Shown here: in pieces, positions 25,147 to 35,785 of the stretch | Position numbering within the stretch: the first letter of the stretch is position 1 | Layout of the letters: the number at the start of each line of letters is the position of its first letter | DNA from: Pardosa pseudoannulata | Taxonomy: Eukaryota; Arthropoda; Arachnida; Araneae; Lycosidae | DNA length: 64,000 nucleotides | Direction of reading: 5' to 3' | Assembly: GCA_032207245.1 (NCBI GenBank) | Contig: CM063498.1 | Coordinates: forward strand, 58,335,440-58,399,439 | Position numbers and translations under genes: made by a program | The notes under the pieces: generated by a model | The model's database searches: none | What the model saw: only the letters and a program-made list of their open reading frames with translations | What the model was told of the DNA's origin: nothing

Positions 25147-26989
25147 ACTAAGTTACTCTCATTAATACATTAGAGTAAAAAATTATATCATACTCTGATG
25201 AATTTTACACGTTAAATAAATTTAATTCAAAGTATAACTTATTTAAAAAAAATTATTTTTAAGTTTCTAAATCTTTTTTTAATGTCAATTTCTTTTCATG
25301 CATTTACATTAGCGTTTTTATATATGTTATTTAAGTCAGTTTTCTATACATAAAAATATTGAAGTAATACTAAGATTAATATTTGAGGTAAAGTTTACTT
25401 TTCATAATTTTAAGTAAACGGAACTTAAACATCAACCAGTGTACGTACATTTCAGTTACAAAATTTTGATTCTCTTTGACAGATTATCTTGCACTACTTA
25501 TCTTTGTATTTTTGCCTCAAAAGAAAAGCTGATTATGTCTCATTTTTGGTGTATTTACAGAAATATTTTATCATTTGGTATTTGCCGTATTTCGAAACAC
25601 AATTTTTGAAATTAATTGTGTTTATAAGAGAACCCCCTTTGCTATCAATGGGAATATAAGCAAGATCTCACAGCCATTGCTGTTCGCACTCTTACTTCAT
25701 CGTGATCACAATGTGAAATAACTCTAAAATGTTAGTAAACACACCGGGACATTTTGACCCAAACCCCTATAATTAATATAATTTCCAGATTTTTGAGTGC
25801 CTTGGTATTTTTCTTTTCACGTGGCACACACGCCACACCTTGGCACAACCGACAAGGCCGCTGGGAAACGAAAAATCCTTAGGGTGATCGGGCTTAGTAA
25901 TGTTTCGCATTAGAAATCTAATGCCCCATACAGTAAATTGGTTGTAATAAGTAATGCCATTAAATGGAGAATGGAGTGTGCTTATGGACAAGGCTTTCAT
26001 TTCGATTTAATTTCCCGTACGTGAGCCAAACTATGATAAATGATTCTCACGTCCTCGACCATCTGAACATTTCTGTAGCAAAAATAGCAATGGTCAACTC
26101 GCGTTTCGACACAGGCCATTATCATTTCTTTTGTCTCATCTGCGACGACCGACCTCGTCTGATATATATGTAGATGAATTCCATCCTCTCCGGTGACAAA
26201 TGAGTCGGGAAATCTGCATTTCCCGCCCGTCCGCAATGAATTTTGAGAATTCAATTCGAAAAGCATCCTCTATACCGTTTCGTTCCTTTAACCTTGGCAC
26301 AATGCTTTTTAACCATTTAAACGTATTCTAACTGCAATATCGTTCGAGCCTTTTCTACGATACAACGATACACTGGACGAAAAACAAATATCAGTTATCC
26401 ACCTGCATTTTTCACACAAAAAAAAAAAAAAAAAAAAAAAAAAAACTAATTGGCATTTTTAAAAAAATTTAATTTTATATTCATTTGTTTTCATGTTATT
26501 TATTAATTCCTGCGGTAGGAAGCGAGGTTTTGTTTATAATTGTAAAACAGCTAGGCTGTGAATTTCTTCGCAGACTTGTCATGTTCACGGAATCTGCAAT
26601 CGTATCCATTTAAAGGAAGATAGGACGAAGATAAGGCCTTGAAATTGTGGTTACACATAAGGGAAACACGGAAGCATAGCCTTGTCGTGCTACAATACAG
26701 ATAGGCGGCATAAGCAGCGAAATCAAAACATTTCAGGGCGGCATTTCGAGCACCTGCACCTCTCATCTAATCAAGAGAGAAAAAACCCTCGTTTTCAGCA
26801 ATGTAGATATAAAAGTTTTCGAAAGAATCCAAAGTAAAGTATTCTTCCAGTGGGTGCCTTGTCCTAGTAATGTTGAAAGAAATGAAAAAACATACTTTTT
26901 ACCACAATAACCAATCAAAAATTTGCCATTTCATTCCTCAAAACTAGAAATAGAGTCTTTAGACATTCATGTAGTATTATGGCTGTTAC
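25147..26989. other. Intergenic, uncertain old coding-like debris on the minus strand
   Basis: Between about 25773 and 26766 GC content rises and three short minus-strand open frames (75, 89 and 71 codons) occur, one containing MIMACVETRVDHCYFCYRN. I do not recognise them. There is a ~30 bp A run at 26417-26446. This may be a decayed transposon or retrocopy; no reading frame is long enough to call a gene. Confidence 0.3.
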
Positions 26990-27244
26990 TCTTTGCGTGC
27001 TAAAACTTGGAATGTTCTATGCACCAGTTTCTATTGTGTTCCTGGTGCTCCTTGTTCAGCTGCAACTGTCACTTTCAGACTTTTGACTGAGCACGATTGC
27101 CTCCGTGCCCATTTTTATCTTTTTAATATTGCCACTTTACCTATGTGGCTTTAATGTTGAAACGGACAAGATATTGCTGCTAAACACATGGACGAATGTT
27201 CTGCATTAAATTATTGTAAGTGTATAGTTGAAAAGTACTGGAGA
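26990..27244 (+). pseudogene. Non-LTR retrotransposon ORF2 C-terminal remnant
   Basis: Reading from 26996 gives KTWNVL, a stretch ending in FRLLTEHDCLRAHF, and an in-frame stop after PMWL; downstream fragments MDECSALN and IVEKYWR fit the same frame. Many LINE ORF2 proteins end with a FRLxTGHDCLxxHL...C.LC...MDxxHL..C.AL....YW pattern, and this is a decayed version. Here the usual Gly of TGHD is Glu and the Cys pair is damaged. Only the extreme C-terminus survives, about 80 residues. The clade is not certain. Confidence 0.68.
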
Positions 27245-28485
27245 AATCACTTAATAGTCAACAGGCTGGCATTTGATAAATAAAAACCCTTGCAACCTAC
27301 TGAGAATACCTATCTCATGGTCCTGCCTGAGAAATTTCAAGCAACTTAGTGTCCGATTCGACCGAAGATCTGACGTAATTGAAAAAGTAGAGCTTTCGTC
27401 TAGGTTTCGTTCGCCCCCTGTTCAATTCTTCTTGAATAACCGTTTTAAAAAACCGTTGATAAACATATCATTTGTGACATTGCCCTACCAACTAGTGCTG
27501 AACAAGTTGTGTGACGCGTGAGAAGATTTTCTTTTTTCACTTTACATTCTTTGCGTGGAATCGAAATCGCTTTCGTTCACGCGGAAATAATGGGCCAGTG
27601 AGTCCTTTTCTCCCAATCGAAAGTATTTACACTCTTCAATTCTGTCTCAGCAGGCCACAGGACGACGAGGTTTACTAATCTACTTAGGGTTGGGCGTACC
27701 TTTGCGGATGGCTAAATACGCACAAACATACGCTCCCAAATGTGACGGATGTTCGCTTTTCGGCGACTACTCATGCCGATTTGTGAGTGCACTATAAGCA
27801 TTATTAGTCAAAAGAGGCTAACACAATCCAAGCTGAGCCTACGTCTTGATGTTGACCGCTAACAATGTGAATAGCATAAATCGGCACACATACTCTCACA
27901 TTAATATATATGAGAACCCCACTAATATAACAAGTGAAGACATACTGTATTAAGCTTTTATTTTCTAAATTTATTGATAATTAAAACTTACCAACAGCTC
28001 TACCAAGCTTTACCAAGACAAAATTTACAGAAATAAGTCTCTCACTTTCTATAAAGATGTTTTTCCATTGGCTTTTCCCTCGGCATTTCCACCTTCGTAT
28101 TCAATGTTACCGCGCATACACACACACACATATGTATATATACTCAGTATTGCATGAACGGAAGCAAATCCTTCTGCATGCACCCCCAGATCTCTCTCTT
28201 TTCTTTCTTTTCTTCTTTTTTTTTTGTATAAAAAAGAAAGGTAAAATCGACCATGTTATTTAAACAAACATCAGATATATGTACAACTATTAATTTGTCA
28301 TTCTTTTTCCTTTATACTACATTTATTTTACTGACAGGAAGTCTAAATTGGCGATTAATTTTTTTCGCCAAATTTAACGACTTGGCGACATTATTTGCTC
28401 TTATTTAAGATCACGTAATATTCACACTTTCGTTTACAGTTTCATTGCACAAATTTCATACTGAAAGTTCGCCTAAAATTGACAG

Positions 28486-28487
<2 letters not shown>
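27245..28487. other. Intergenic, nothing recognised
   Basis: Mixed-composition DNA without a supported gene. Composition at 27330-27860 is less AT-rich and may be continuing transposon debris; no homology could be read. Confidence 0.35.

Positions 28488-28549
<62 letters not shown>
28488..28549. repeat. (AT)n microsatellite
   Basis: 62 bp of uninterrupted AT dinucleotides. Confidence 0.95.
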
Positions 28550-28551
<2 letters not shown>

Positions 28552-28920
28552 AAATTATTTAACTCTAATATTTCTTTAAAAAACCTCCTCTCTCACATTC
28601 TAACTCCTTTAAATCTTTCCCCCAGCCTCTAAATAGTTTAATCAACGGAGTATTTCCACTTAATAAAATTCTTCATAAAGCTGTCTATCCTAAAAATGTA
28701 AACTTTCTGTCGTCGCTCTTGGGTGCACCTCTTTTCGATCAGAGTGAGCTCTGTGGCTTTTCTTTGTCTGTTGTCCAGTAGAATGGATGTGCGTTGTAGC
28801 TGCTTTGGAATAAAGTTTCAATTAGACTTCTGCCTTTCTCTTCAATATGAGTCCCGATTGCATTTTTATTACTGCTAGCTGTAAAGCTCTCTCCTTGTCA
28901 AGGAATTTTATAAAAAATGG

Positions 28921-28923
<3 letters not shown>
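28550..28923. other. Intergenic, nothing recognised
   Basis: Unique-looking sequence between two microsatellites. Confidence 0.35.
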
Positions 28924-28984
<61 letters not shown>

Positions 28985-29030
28985 GATAGATAGATAGATA
29001 CATACATACATACATACATACATAATACAT
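28924..29030. repeat. Compound microsatellite (CA)n(TA)n(GATA)n(CATA)n
   Basis: Four successive simple-sequence tracts, directly abutting the Helitron-like element that starts near 29031. Confidence 0.92.
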
Positions 29031-29501
29031 ATATTTTTATATAAAATTCTGCTGTCCGGGTGTTTGTAACAGAACTCCTCCTAAACGGCTGGACTGATTT
29101 TGATGAAATTTTGTGTATGTATTTAAGTTGATTCGAAAAGGGTTTAGATTCACAGTTTGATCCGATAGAAAATGTTTTTTTATTAAAAATAATGAGCTTA
29201 TTGAGATTATTATAATACGGCCTGAAACCCTTGCTGCCAACCTATATATGGCACAGTGGTCAGCGCAACGGTCTTCAGTACGAGAAGTCGCAGGGTCGAA
29301 TCATCGTACAGGCGACGTGGAAATTTCAATTTAATTTAATTACGTTTGTAATGACTGTACGCGTGGTAGCGTTAAGTATTTTGAAAATAATTCTTTTTTC
29401 ATTACTTTTCCATCAAAACGGTCCAATTTATAATTTATTTAAAGACATTTTACAATTTTTCGATTTTCAGCGTTAAAACAGGACAACGTGTGTCGGGTCG
29501 T
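29031..29501 (+). mobile_element. Helitron-like element with degraded 3' end
   Basis: The 5' part runs TATATAAAATTCTGCTGTCC and GAACTCCTCCTAAACGGCTG, a pattern I associate with short arthropod Helitrons. The 3' part is GGACAACGTGTGTCGGGTCG followed by TCTATT, close to the expected CTAG end but mutated. It includes a tRNA-like stretch at about 29250-29322. No coding capacity. Confidence 0.5.
29250..29322 (+). other. tRNA-like module inside a Helitron-like element
   Basis: ACAGTGGTCAGCGCAACGG resembles an A box and D arm, and GCAGGGTCGAATC a T arm and B box about 35 nt later. The stems do not close convincingly, so this is not called a tRNA gene. Confidence 0.4.
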
Positions 29502-30367
29502 CTATTATACATATAAAGCTCTTTTTCAGATGTTTGCCTAGCAGAATGCTAACACTGTTTCATTCGTATTGTAGGGAGATAAATTGTTCAGGAAGGTAGA
29601 GAAATTACTATCATTATTTTTCAGTGCCGGTGGTAGGTGGTAGCAAAGTTTACAGCTGCCTACGGCGTCAAAACAAAGAAATAATTGTTCGCAAATAGGT
29701 ATTATTATCTTAATTCAATTAATTATATGTCACTTTTATGGTTAAGATAGATCTTTTGTAATTCTGAAAATTTTAGCTTTCTTTTATGATTCTGGTTTAA
29801 AAAAATAATTTTTTTTAGCTTGGAAGCGGTATTTTATAGGTTTAAGTACGGCGGCAAAATAAATTAGGGCATGCTATCGTATTTTTGAAAGATCATATTG
29901 TTGATATAAGACTGTTCTAAACACAATTCAACATTGCGCTAAAATATGTCCTTCAGAAAACCATGTGACGTTGAGCATTGCATTAATGTACTATACGTGG
30001 AAAAGCTGTTTCAAAACCTAATATTTTTTCCTAAAACAGCTCTCGTGATGATGAGAAAGCGCTAAGTTGGATCCCAAATCAAAGTATTACCGTTGATAAG
30101 TGTTTCAAGTTGATAACAGTATCTTTTAAGAGAAACAGACTTGAGTTTAAAAGAAAAAAAATTATCAGCAAGGAAGTTTCCTTTTCATTGTAAGTATTGT
30201 TAAGCTTCTGATAACACAGTATTATATCTATCTCTACCCCAATTACTGAAGAGTATGTAATACCGGCATAAATATTTATGACTAAGAAGCATTTTAGGAA
30301 CTACTCGCTTTACAATTCATTAGAGAACCGCTATTTTAAATGTTAACATGCGGTTTTGGTTTGATTT
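29502..30367. other. Intergenic, nothing recognised
   Basis: AT-rich DNA before the SINE array; no supported feature. Confidence 0.35.
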
Positions 30368-31036
30368 GGAGTGCTACGGTCTACTGTCTTGCTACACCAG
30401 GGATAGTGAGACCAGTAATTATTGCTAAAAGCCGATTCCGAAAGGCTACGAACATACATGTCATCAACGGGATCCAAACTCCGGTACCGAAACGCAGCGC
30501 CATTCGGCCACCGTTCGGCAATAGGCAAGAGGAAAGCAAAAGGTGAAAACTCCGATTCAAAAGGTTTGATTCGGTATGGAACGCTACGGTCTACTGTTTT
30601 GCTACACGAGGGCTAGTGAGGCCGATACCTACTGCTTAAAGCCGATTCCGAACGGCTATGAACATACATGTCATCAGTGGGATTCGTACATGCGAACTCC
30701 GGTACCGAAACGCAGCGCACTACCATTCGGCCACCGTTCGGCAATAGGCAAGTGGTGAGCAAAAGGTGGAAATTCCCATTCAAAAGGTTCGACTCGATAT
30801 GGAGCGCTACGGTTTACTGCTTTGCTACACGAGGGCTAGTGAGGCCGATACCTACTGCTTAAAGCCGATTCCGAACGGCTATGAACATACATGTCATCAG
30901 TGGGATTCGTACATGCGAACTCCGGTACCGAAACGCTGCGCACTACCATTCGGCCATCGTTCGGCAGTAGGGCAAGTGGAGAGCAAAAGGTGAAAATTCC
31001 CATTCAAAAGGTTCGATTCGGTATGGGACGCTACGG
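30368..31036 (-). repeat. Head-to-tail tandem array of the family 1 tRNA-SINE
   Basis: Three complete SINE units begin (in plus coordinates) at 30368, 30578 and 30801, and a fourth truncated one at about 31026, giving periods of 210, 223 and 225 bp. Each carries the minus-strand head ...CGTTCGGC, the B-box-like region, the core around GATTCCGAACGGCTA and the tail GCTACGGT. A shared ~50 bp linker (GCAAAAGGTG and ATTCAAAAGGTT) separates the units. Units 2 and 3 are nearly identical. The shared linker shows amplification as a unit rather than independent insertion. Open frames here are shadows of the repeat. Confidence 0.85.
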
Positions 31037-31239
31037 TCTTTTAGCCTTTTTTTAATTATTATCCATTTATTATTAATTTACTTAACTTTTATTATTTTTT
31101 CTTCTACTTAATGGAACTGGCATCTGTATCACATATAATACTCATCAAGAACCGCTCCCTTTATTATTATTCATCTTAACTACTGGAGATATGCCCTCAT
31201 GGACCAGGGACTCCGACAACTACCATCAAATGGAAGACG

Positions 31240-31945
31240 ACTGTTTTGCTACACGAAGACTAGTGAGACCGATACCTACTTCTTAAAAAGCAGATTTCAA
31301 ACGGCTACGAACATGCATGTCATCAGAGCCATATTATCGACAGGGAACTCAGGGCACGTGCCTAGGACCCACTGATTTCAGGGGCCGAAAAATTTTTAGA
31401 TCCAGAGATAGTTTTGAAACAAATAAATTTTGTAGACGTAAAAATTTCATGTTTTTATTCTATATACAAATTAAAATTTTCTAAGTTTTTTTCATTATTT
31501 CACAGAGTACCCGCAAGTATAAATACCCACACAATTGTCAGTCATGGTTTTGCACTTAAAAACTAAAGGGAAGAATGCAGGTAATTTTGCAAATAAATTC
31601 TACCAATCAGATAGATAGATTTTGAGAACTTTTCTCAAAAATGTTCGCAATCGCAAAATTGAGCTTTCTGATTGGTGGATTCCGTTTGCGAAATGTTTTG
31701 AATATGACCTGCATAATAGCATATCTTTTCAAGCCATGGTCAAATAAAAAAAAAGCTTGTTGCATTATTCAAATCTTTCAGCTATACATTAATAAAATGT
31801 AATAATAATCTACAAGGGTCCAAAACATTTTCTCTGCCCTGGGCCGAAAATCTTGATAATTGGGCCCTGCGTATCTTCAGTGGGATTCGAACACGCGAAC
31901 TCCGGTTCCAAAGAGCAGTTCCCTAATATTCGACCATCGTTCGGA
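31240..31945 (-). mobile_element. tRNA-SINE split by a hAT-type MITE
   Basis: The SINE tail side (TTTTGCTACACGAAGACTAG) runs from about 31240 to 31323 and resumes at TCAGTGGGATTCGAACACGC near 31877-31945, ending ATCGTTCGG. The gap is the element at 31324-31869. Confidence 0.72.
31324..31869. mobile_element. hAT-type MITE inserted in a SINE
   Basis: Ends CAGAGCCATATTATC on the left and, read in reverse, CAGGGCCCAATTATC on the right form terminal inverted repeats. Imperfect 8 bp flanks (CATGTCAT / CGTATCTT, 5 of 8 match) lie where the SINE consensus reads CATGTCATCAG, consistent with an old 8 bp hAT target duplication. No coding capacity. Confidence 0.62.
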
Positions 31946-32277
31946 CCACAAACAGCAAAATAAATGTATCCTAAAATAATGTTCATGTTTGATGTTTTTA
32001 AAACAGTGCTGCGTCTTACCCCCGCCTCTTTATAAATTAATTAATTTATTTATTTTTATAATTGCCGATGCGCTTTGACCTTTTTTTAAATACATTTACC
32101 GCACCCTGTATTTTTTGCAAAAGAAAAAAAGAAGTTTTTTAGGAAGCAGGGAAAACATTCAGGTGCTTGGGAGTTTTATGTGATTAATTTGAGCTGATGT
32201 TCAACTGATGAATCGAATAAAATCTGCTCTTAAACATTAACGTAGTACGAAAAAAAAATAGTATCTCACATTCCTTT
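31946..32277. other. Intergenic, nothing recognised
   Basis: Short AT-rich gap between two SINE insertions. Confidence 0.35.
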
Positions 32278-32290
32278 CCGTAGTTATTGG

Positions 32291-32468
32291 TTTCGGCTTG
32301 GTTCGGAATGCTACGGTCTACTTTTTGCAACACAATGGCTAGTGAGACCGGGACCTACAGCTTAAAGCCGATTCCGAACGACTACGAATATCCATACCAC
32401 TGTGGGATTCGAATCCACGAACCCCGGTACCGAAGGCCAGCCCCCTAACCAATAGTCCATCGTTCGGC
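32291..32468 (-). mobile_element. tRNA-SINE family 1 with 13 bp target duplication
   Basis: A minus-strand copy with B box (GGATTCGAATCC on plus), core and tail, flanked by perfect 13 bp direct repeats CCGTAGTTATTGG (32278-32290, 32469-32481). This proves insertion by retroposition and defines the element at 178 bp. Confidence 0.9.
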
Positions 32469-32481
32469 CCGTAGTTATTGG

Positions 32482-33380
32482 AAAATATTAATAAAATTGT
32501 CGTTTTAGACCTATTTTGTATTCTTTTTCTGTTTAGTAATTAAATTATTAACATATGTGTATTTTCTATATCTAGAATAATTTTATTTTTATTAGTAGTA
32601 AAAATAAATCGCAAACAGGCTCATAAAATATTTAGTAGAGGTTGATATTTTATGTAAAATATAGTTTATGAAAAATCATGTAGCACGTTTTATTTGATAT
32701 AATTTTTTTCAGTTGGTTAAATTATTTGTTCTGTAATTAAACACACCGAGTGCATACTGATAAAAGTAATGATTTTTTTTTTCAGATCCTAATTAGGATT
32801 TTATTGAGGATATTTCTAAGTTATTTTATGTGAAATTCTTAAAGATTTAGCATAATCTGTTTTTACACGTAATATATGCTTTACTGAAATGTTTCAGTAT
32901 GACTATAAGCCAATGCCTTTTTGCTTGATTAAAACTGATCTTTTTAATACATGTACTGCGCTCTTTTATTAAAAGAAATGTGAACACTCCTCTAGATTAT
33001 TTTTTAGTACTGTCATATTAAATCTCTTTTTTTCCTCATAGAAGGCTCCTAATTTAAGCAATACAAAATAGTTTTAAATAATATCCAGGCAAGCATTTAT
33101 CCTCAGTAGCACATCTAGGCATCATATGAGTCATCCAACTGGAGTGAGTTCTAGATAACAGCTGAAAGCACGAGATTGAAATGCCGGTGTCTCAGATCTG
33201 ATAAAGAAGTAACTATAGAAATAAAACATTGTATTTGTGTTTGATTTTGCTCTCTTTAATTTTAATATTCTTAAACACCATTTATAACAATGTAAAATGG
33301 TAATATAAGTAAAATATTACCATCTGCATGCTCTGTCTGACTTGCTTGATTATTTTGGTTTACTATGCAACCTTCAACCT
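32482..33380. other. Intergenic, nothing recognised
   Basis: AT-rich DNA between two well-defined SINEs. Confidence 0.35.
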
Positions 33381-33394
33381 CCCCACATCTAGGC

Positions 33395-33651
33395 GCCGAA
33401 CGATGGCCGATTGGTTAGGGTGCTGGCCTTCGGTACCGGAGTTCGTGGGTTCGAATCCCACAGTGGCATGGATGTTCGTAGCCGTTCGGAATCGGCTTTA
33501 AGCTGTAGGTCCCGGTCTCATTAATTAGACCTCGTGTTCCAAAAAAGTAGACCGTAGCACTCCAAACCTTCCTTCCTTACGCTGTAGGTCCCGGTCTCAT
33601 TAGCTCTCGTGTTGCAAAAAAAGTAGACCGTAGCACTCCAAACCGAACCAA
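33395..33651 (+). mobile_element. tRNA-SINE family 1 with duplicated tail and 14 bp target duplication
   Basis: Starts GCCGAACGATGGCCGATTGG, with B box GGTTCGAATCC, core GGAATCGGCTTTAAGC, and tail AGACCGTAGCACTCCAAACC ending at 33568. A second partial tail (GCTGTAGGTCCCGGTCTCAT to CACTCCAAACC, 33582-33644) follows after CTTCCTTCCTTAC. The whole 257 bp is flanked by a perfect 14 bp duplication CCCCACATCTAGGC (33381-33394, 33652-33665), so the one-and-a-third-unit form was the inserted species. Confidence 0.9.
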
Positions 33652-33665
33652 CCCCACATCTAGGC

Positions 33666-35000
33666 ATTCCTGGCTCCTTAAATTTTATGTAATTGGATTT
33701 GAGCCTCTTATGCAGCTTCTTAAATATTACCTAATAGGATGTTTGAATCCTTTATTAATGTTTTGTATTTTGTTTTGTTGTTTATCCTCGAACTCAATGT
33801 CTTACATTTTGTACTGTTATGTTTTATGCTCAGTGTGCTGTGTTTTGTTTTTGTAGTATAATTTAGTTGCATTTTTGTGGCAACACTTTCTTTGTAGTTT
33901 AAAAGAACAATTTGCGAGTGATGGCCGCACGTTGCTGCTGGCATTATGATTGTTAAAACCGACAAGTTTAAAGACAAATGTTATTGTCTACGTTTTGTGT
34001 TTGTGTTATTGGTCCGCGTCGACATAGGATTCGAGCCTTAAATGATGCTCCTTAAATTTTACTTATTAGGATCATACTGAATAATTTTTTTGTATATAAT
34101 CTAGAAGAGCTGTTCTCAAATTGGGTGCCTCGGCCCCGTGGCTAGAGCGAATAACAGAGTTACCGTGGCAATAAATCATCTACAATTTAATTATTAAAGG
34201 AGGCAGAAAAATATTTCAAAGTTATCGTCTTTCGTCATTATCGAACGTGTTATGAATTATCCTTGATAACTCGCAACGAGTCACCTACCCTAACGGGTGT
34301 TAAGGCATTTAGTGCCAAACTGGAGAATTTCCTTAATTATGATGATTGATATTGTACCGAGGTACTTTCCCACGATGGTCAGCACGTGCATGCACAGCCG
34401 TGGGAGAAATTTCCAAGAATAATTTAGGACTTCGATTGTTGACTTCGAGTTTAGGGATCCCTGCGGTGAAGGTATAGATCCCGGAATGGCACAAGCGTAA
34501 CGGTCAAGCTCGCTCAGAGATGTAACCGTGAGTTATGGGGGCAGGGGCTAAAAATAATGTCAGCTTTCACAAAAGGGGCTATTTTAATGAGCCCACCTGC
34601 ACTCCCGAAGGGGGTGCAGATGTGGGAAAATTTCACCAAACAAGCGATTGGCAAAGAAAAAAAGAGGCGTTAAAACCGAGGTGAGGAGTTGGGAAAGAGA
34701 GTTAAGAAAAGGAGTCGAAGTCGGGATTCAAGAGTAGCTGGACGTCGAAATCCCAAGCTCTGTTCGCCAGCACAGCCTTCCCTGCGCCTCAAGCCCGGAC
34801 CGATACTCCGCATGAGAAAAGCCCCTGTCTGCTCCCCTGTGCCTGTACTGTAAGTAAAACAGATTTAACATATTCATAACGGTCATTTAGGCCTCTCTTA
34901 CTAATTCAATTTTGTGATTAAAGAATAACGCATAACTAAAGAGAATTGTAATAATTATGGTGTAAATATGAATATAAAACGTAATTAATTGCTGGTTATG
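33666..35000. other. Intergenic; possible old LTR or other repeat
   Basis: 33680-34085 contains repeated blocks of the type GCTCCTTAAATTTTA...AGGATT.GAGCC about 50 bp long. 34115-34150 looks like a hAT end (GTTCTCAAATTGGGTGCC). 34300-34860 is GC-richer, retroelement-like sequence with no readable protein. None has defensible borders. Confidence 0.35.
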
Positions 35001-35043
35001 TTTTTTTTTTTTTTTTTTTGTTTTTTTTTTTTTTTTTTTTTTT

Positions 35044-35074
<31 letters not shown>

Positions 35075-35185
35075 TTTTTTTTTTGTTTTTTTTTTTTTTT
35101 TTTTTTTTTTTTTATTTTTTTTTTGTTTTTTTTTTTTTTTTTTTGTTTTTGTTTTGTTTTTTTTTTTTTTTCTTTTTTTTTTTTT
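35001..35185. repeat. ~185 bp interrupted poly(T) tract
   Basis: Almost pure T with scattered single G, and one A and one C. The continuous Phe-rich frame across it is an artefact. Confidence 0.95.
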
Positions 35186-35387
35186 ATATGGTAATCAAGG
35201 ATAACAATTTGTAAATAGTGTACTGAATAAATGTCTTAATCTAAATATAAAGTATCGTATTTTTACTGTGGCTCCCCTTTGTAAACGAACACTGGTGTTA
35301 ATGTTGTAAGTACATTACAACAGGTATATAGATATGATTAATATTTTCTTGGATTTATCTGTAGATGGGACCGATTATTTACCTCCG

Positions 35388-35458
35388 TGGTTCTCAAACT
35401 GGATTCCACGGCATCCTAACGTACCACAGTGAAAAACAATTTGGAAACCGATGGTTAG
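35388..35458. repeat. Possible ~70 bp hAT-derived mini-element
   Basis: CCGTGGTTCTCAAACTG on the left roughly matches CATCGGTTTCCAAATTG from the right end read in reverse (about 12 of 17). No target duplication was seen. Confidence 0.3.
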
Positions 35459-35785
35459 AATTCCCTTTTAGTATAAAATATTACAAAATGATGTTCTTCT
35501 AGTAAGTAGTGAGATGTTTATAGATACCAATTAAAATTACTTCTTTCAAAATTTTTATGCCAAAGACAGATAAATTAATATAGATCTTTAGAGAAGTCTT
35601 CAATACTTTCAGAGTATCATTGTGGTTACCATTAAAAAAGAATTCACAGGAGAAGGAATATTTTTCTGTCTTCCCAGCTAGAACAATGTGGCAGCCAGCT
35701 AACCTTATGGTTTTCGTCAATAGATATTTCTTATTTTATTGACCTTCAAATTGTGCTAGACAAATGTAATAACACGTGTGAAAGG

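Noticed and set aside
25773..26266. Two adjacent minus-strand frames (75 and 89 codons), one with several Cys
   Set aside because: I could not match them to any family and there are no splice sites linking them convincingly; kept only as possible old debris.
30340..30993. Overlapping open frames with repeated KPIPNGYEH-type blocks
   Set aside because: They recur at the SINE period because the DNA is a tandem SINE array; frames differ between units and no start context is conserved.
34989..35204. 71-codon open frame on the plus strand
   Set aside because: It is a translation of the T tract, almost entirely Phe.
34303..35321. Possible LTR starting TGTTAAGG and ending TTACAACA with an AATAAA near 35226
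   Set aside because: No matching target duplication, poor inverted ends, and the T tract intervenes.
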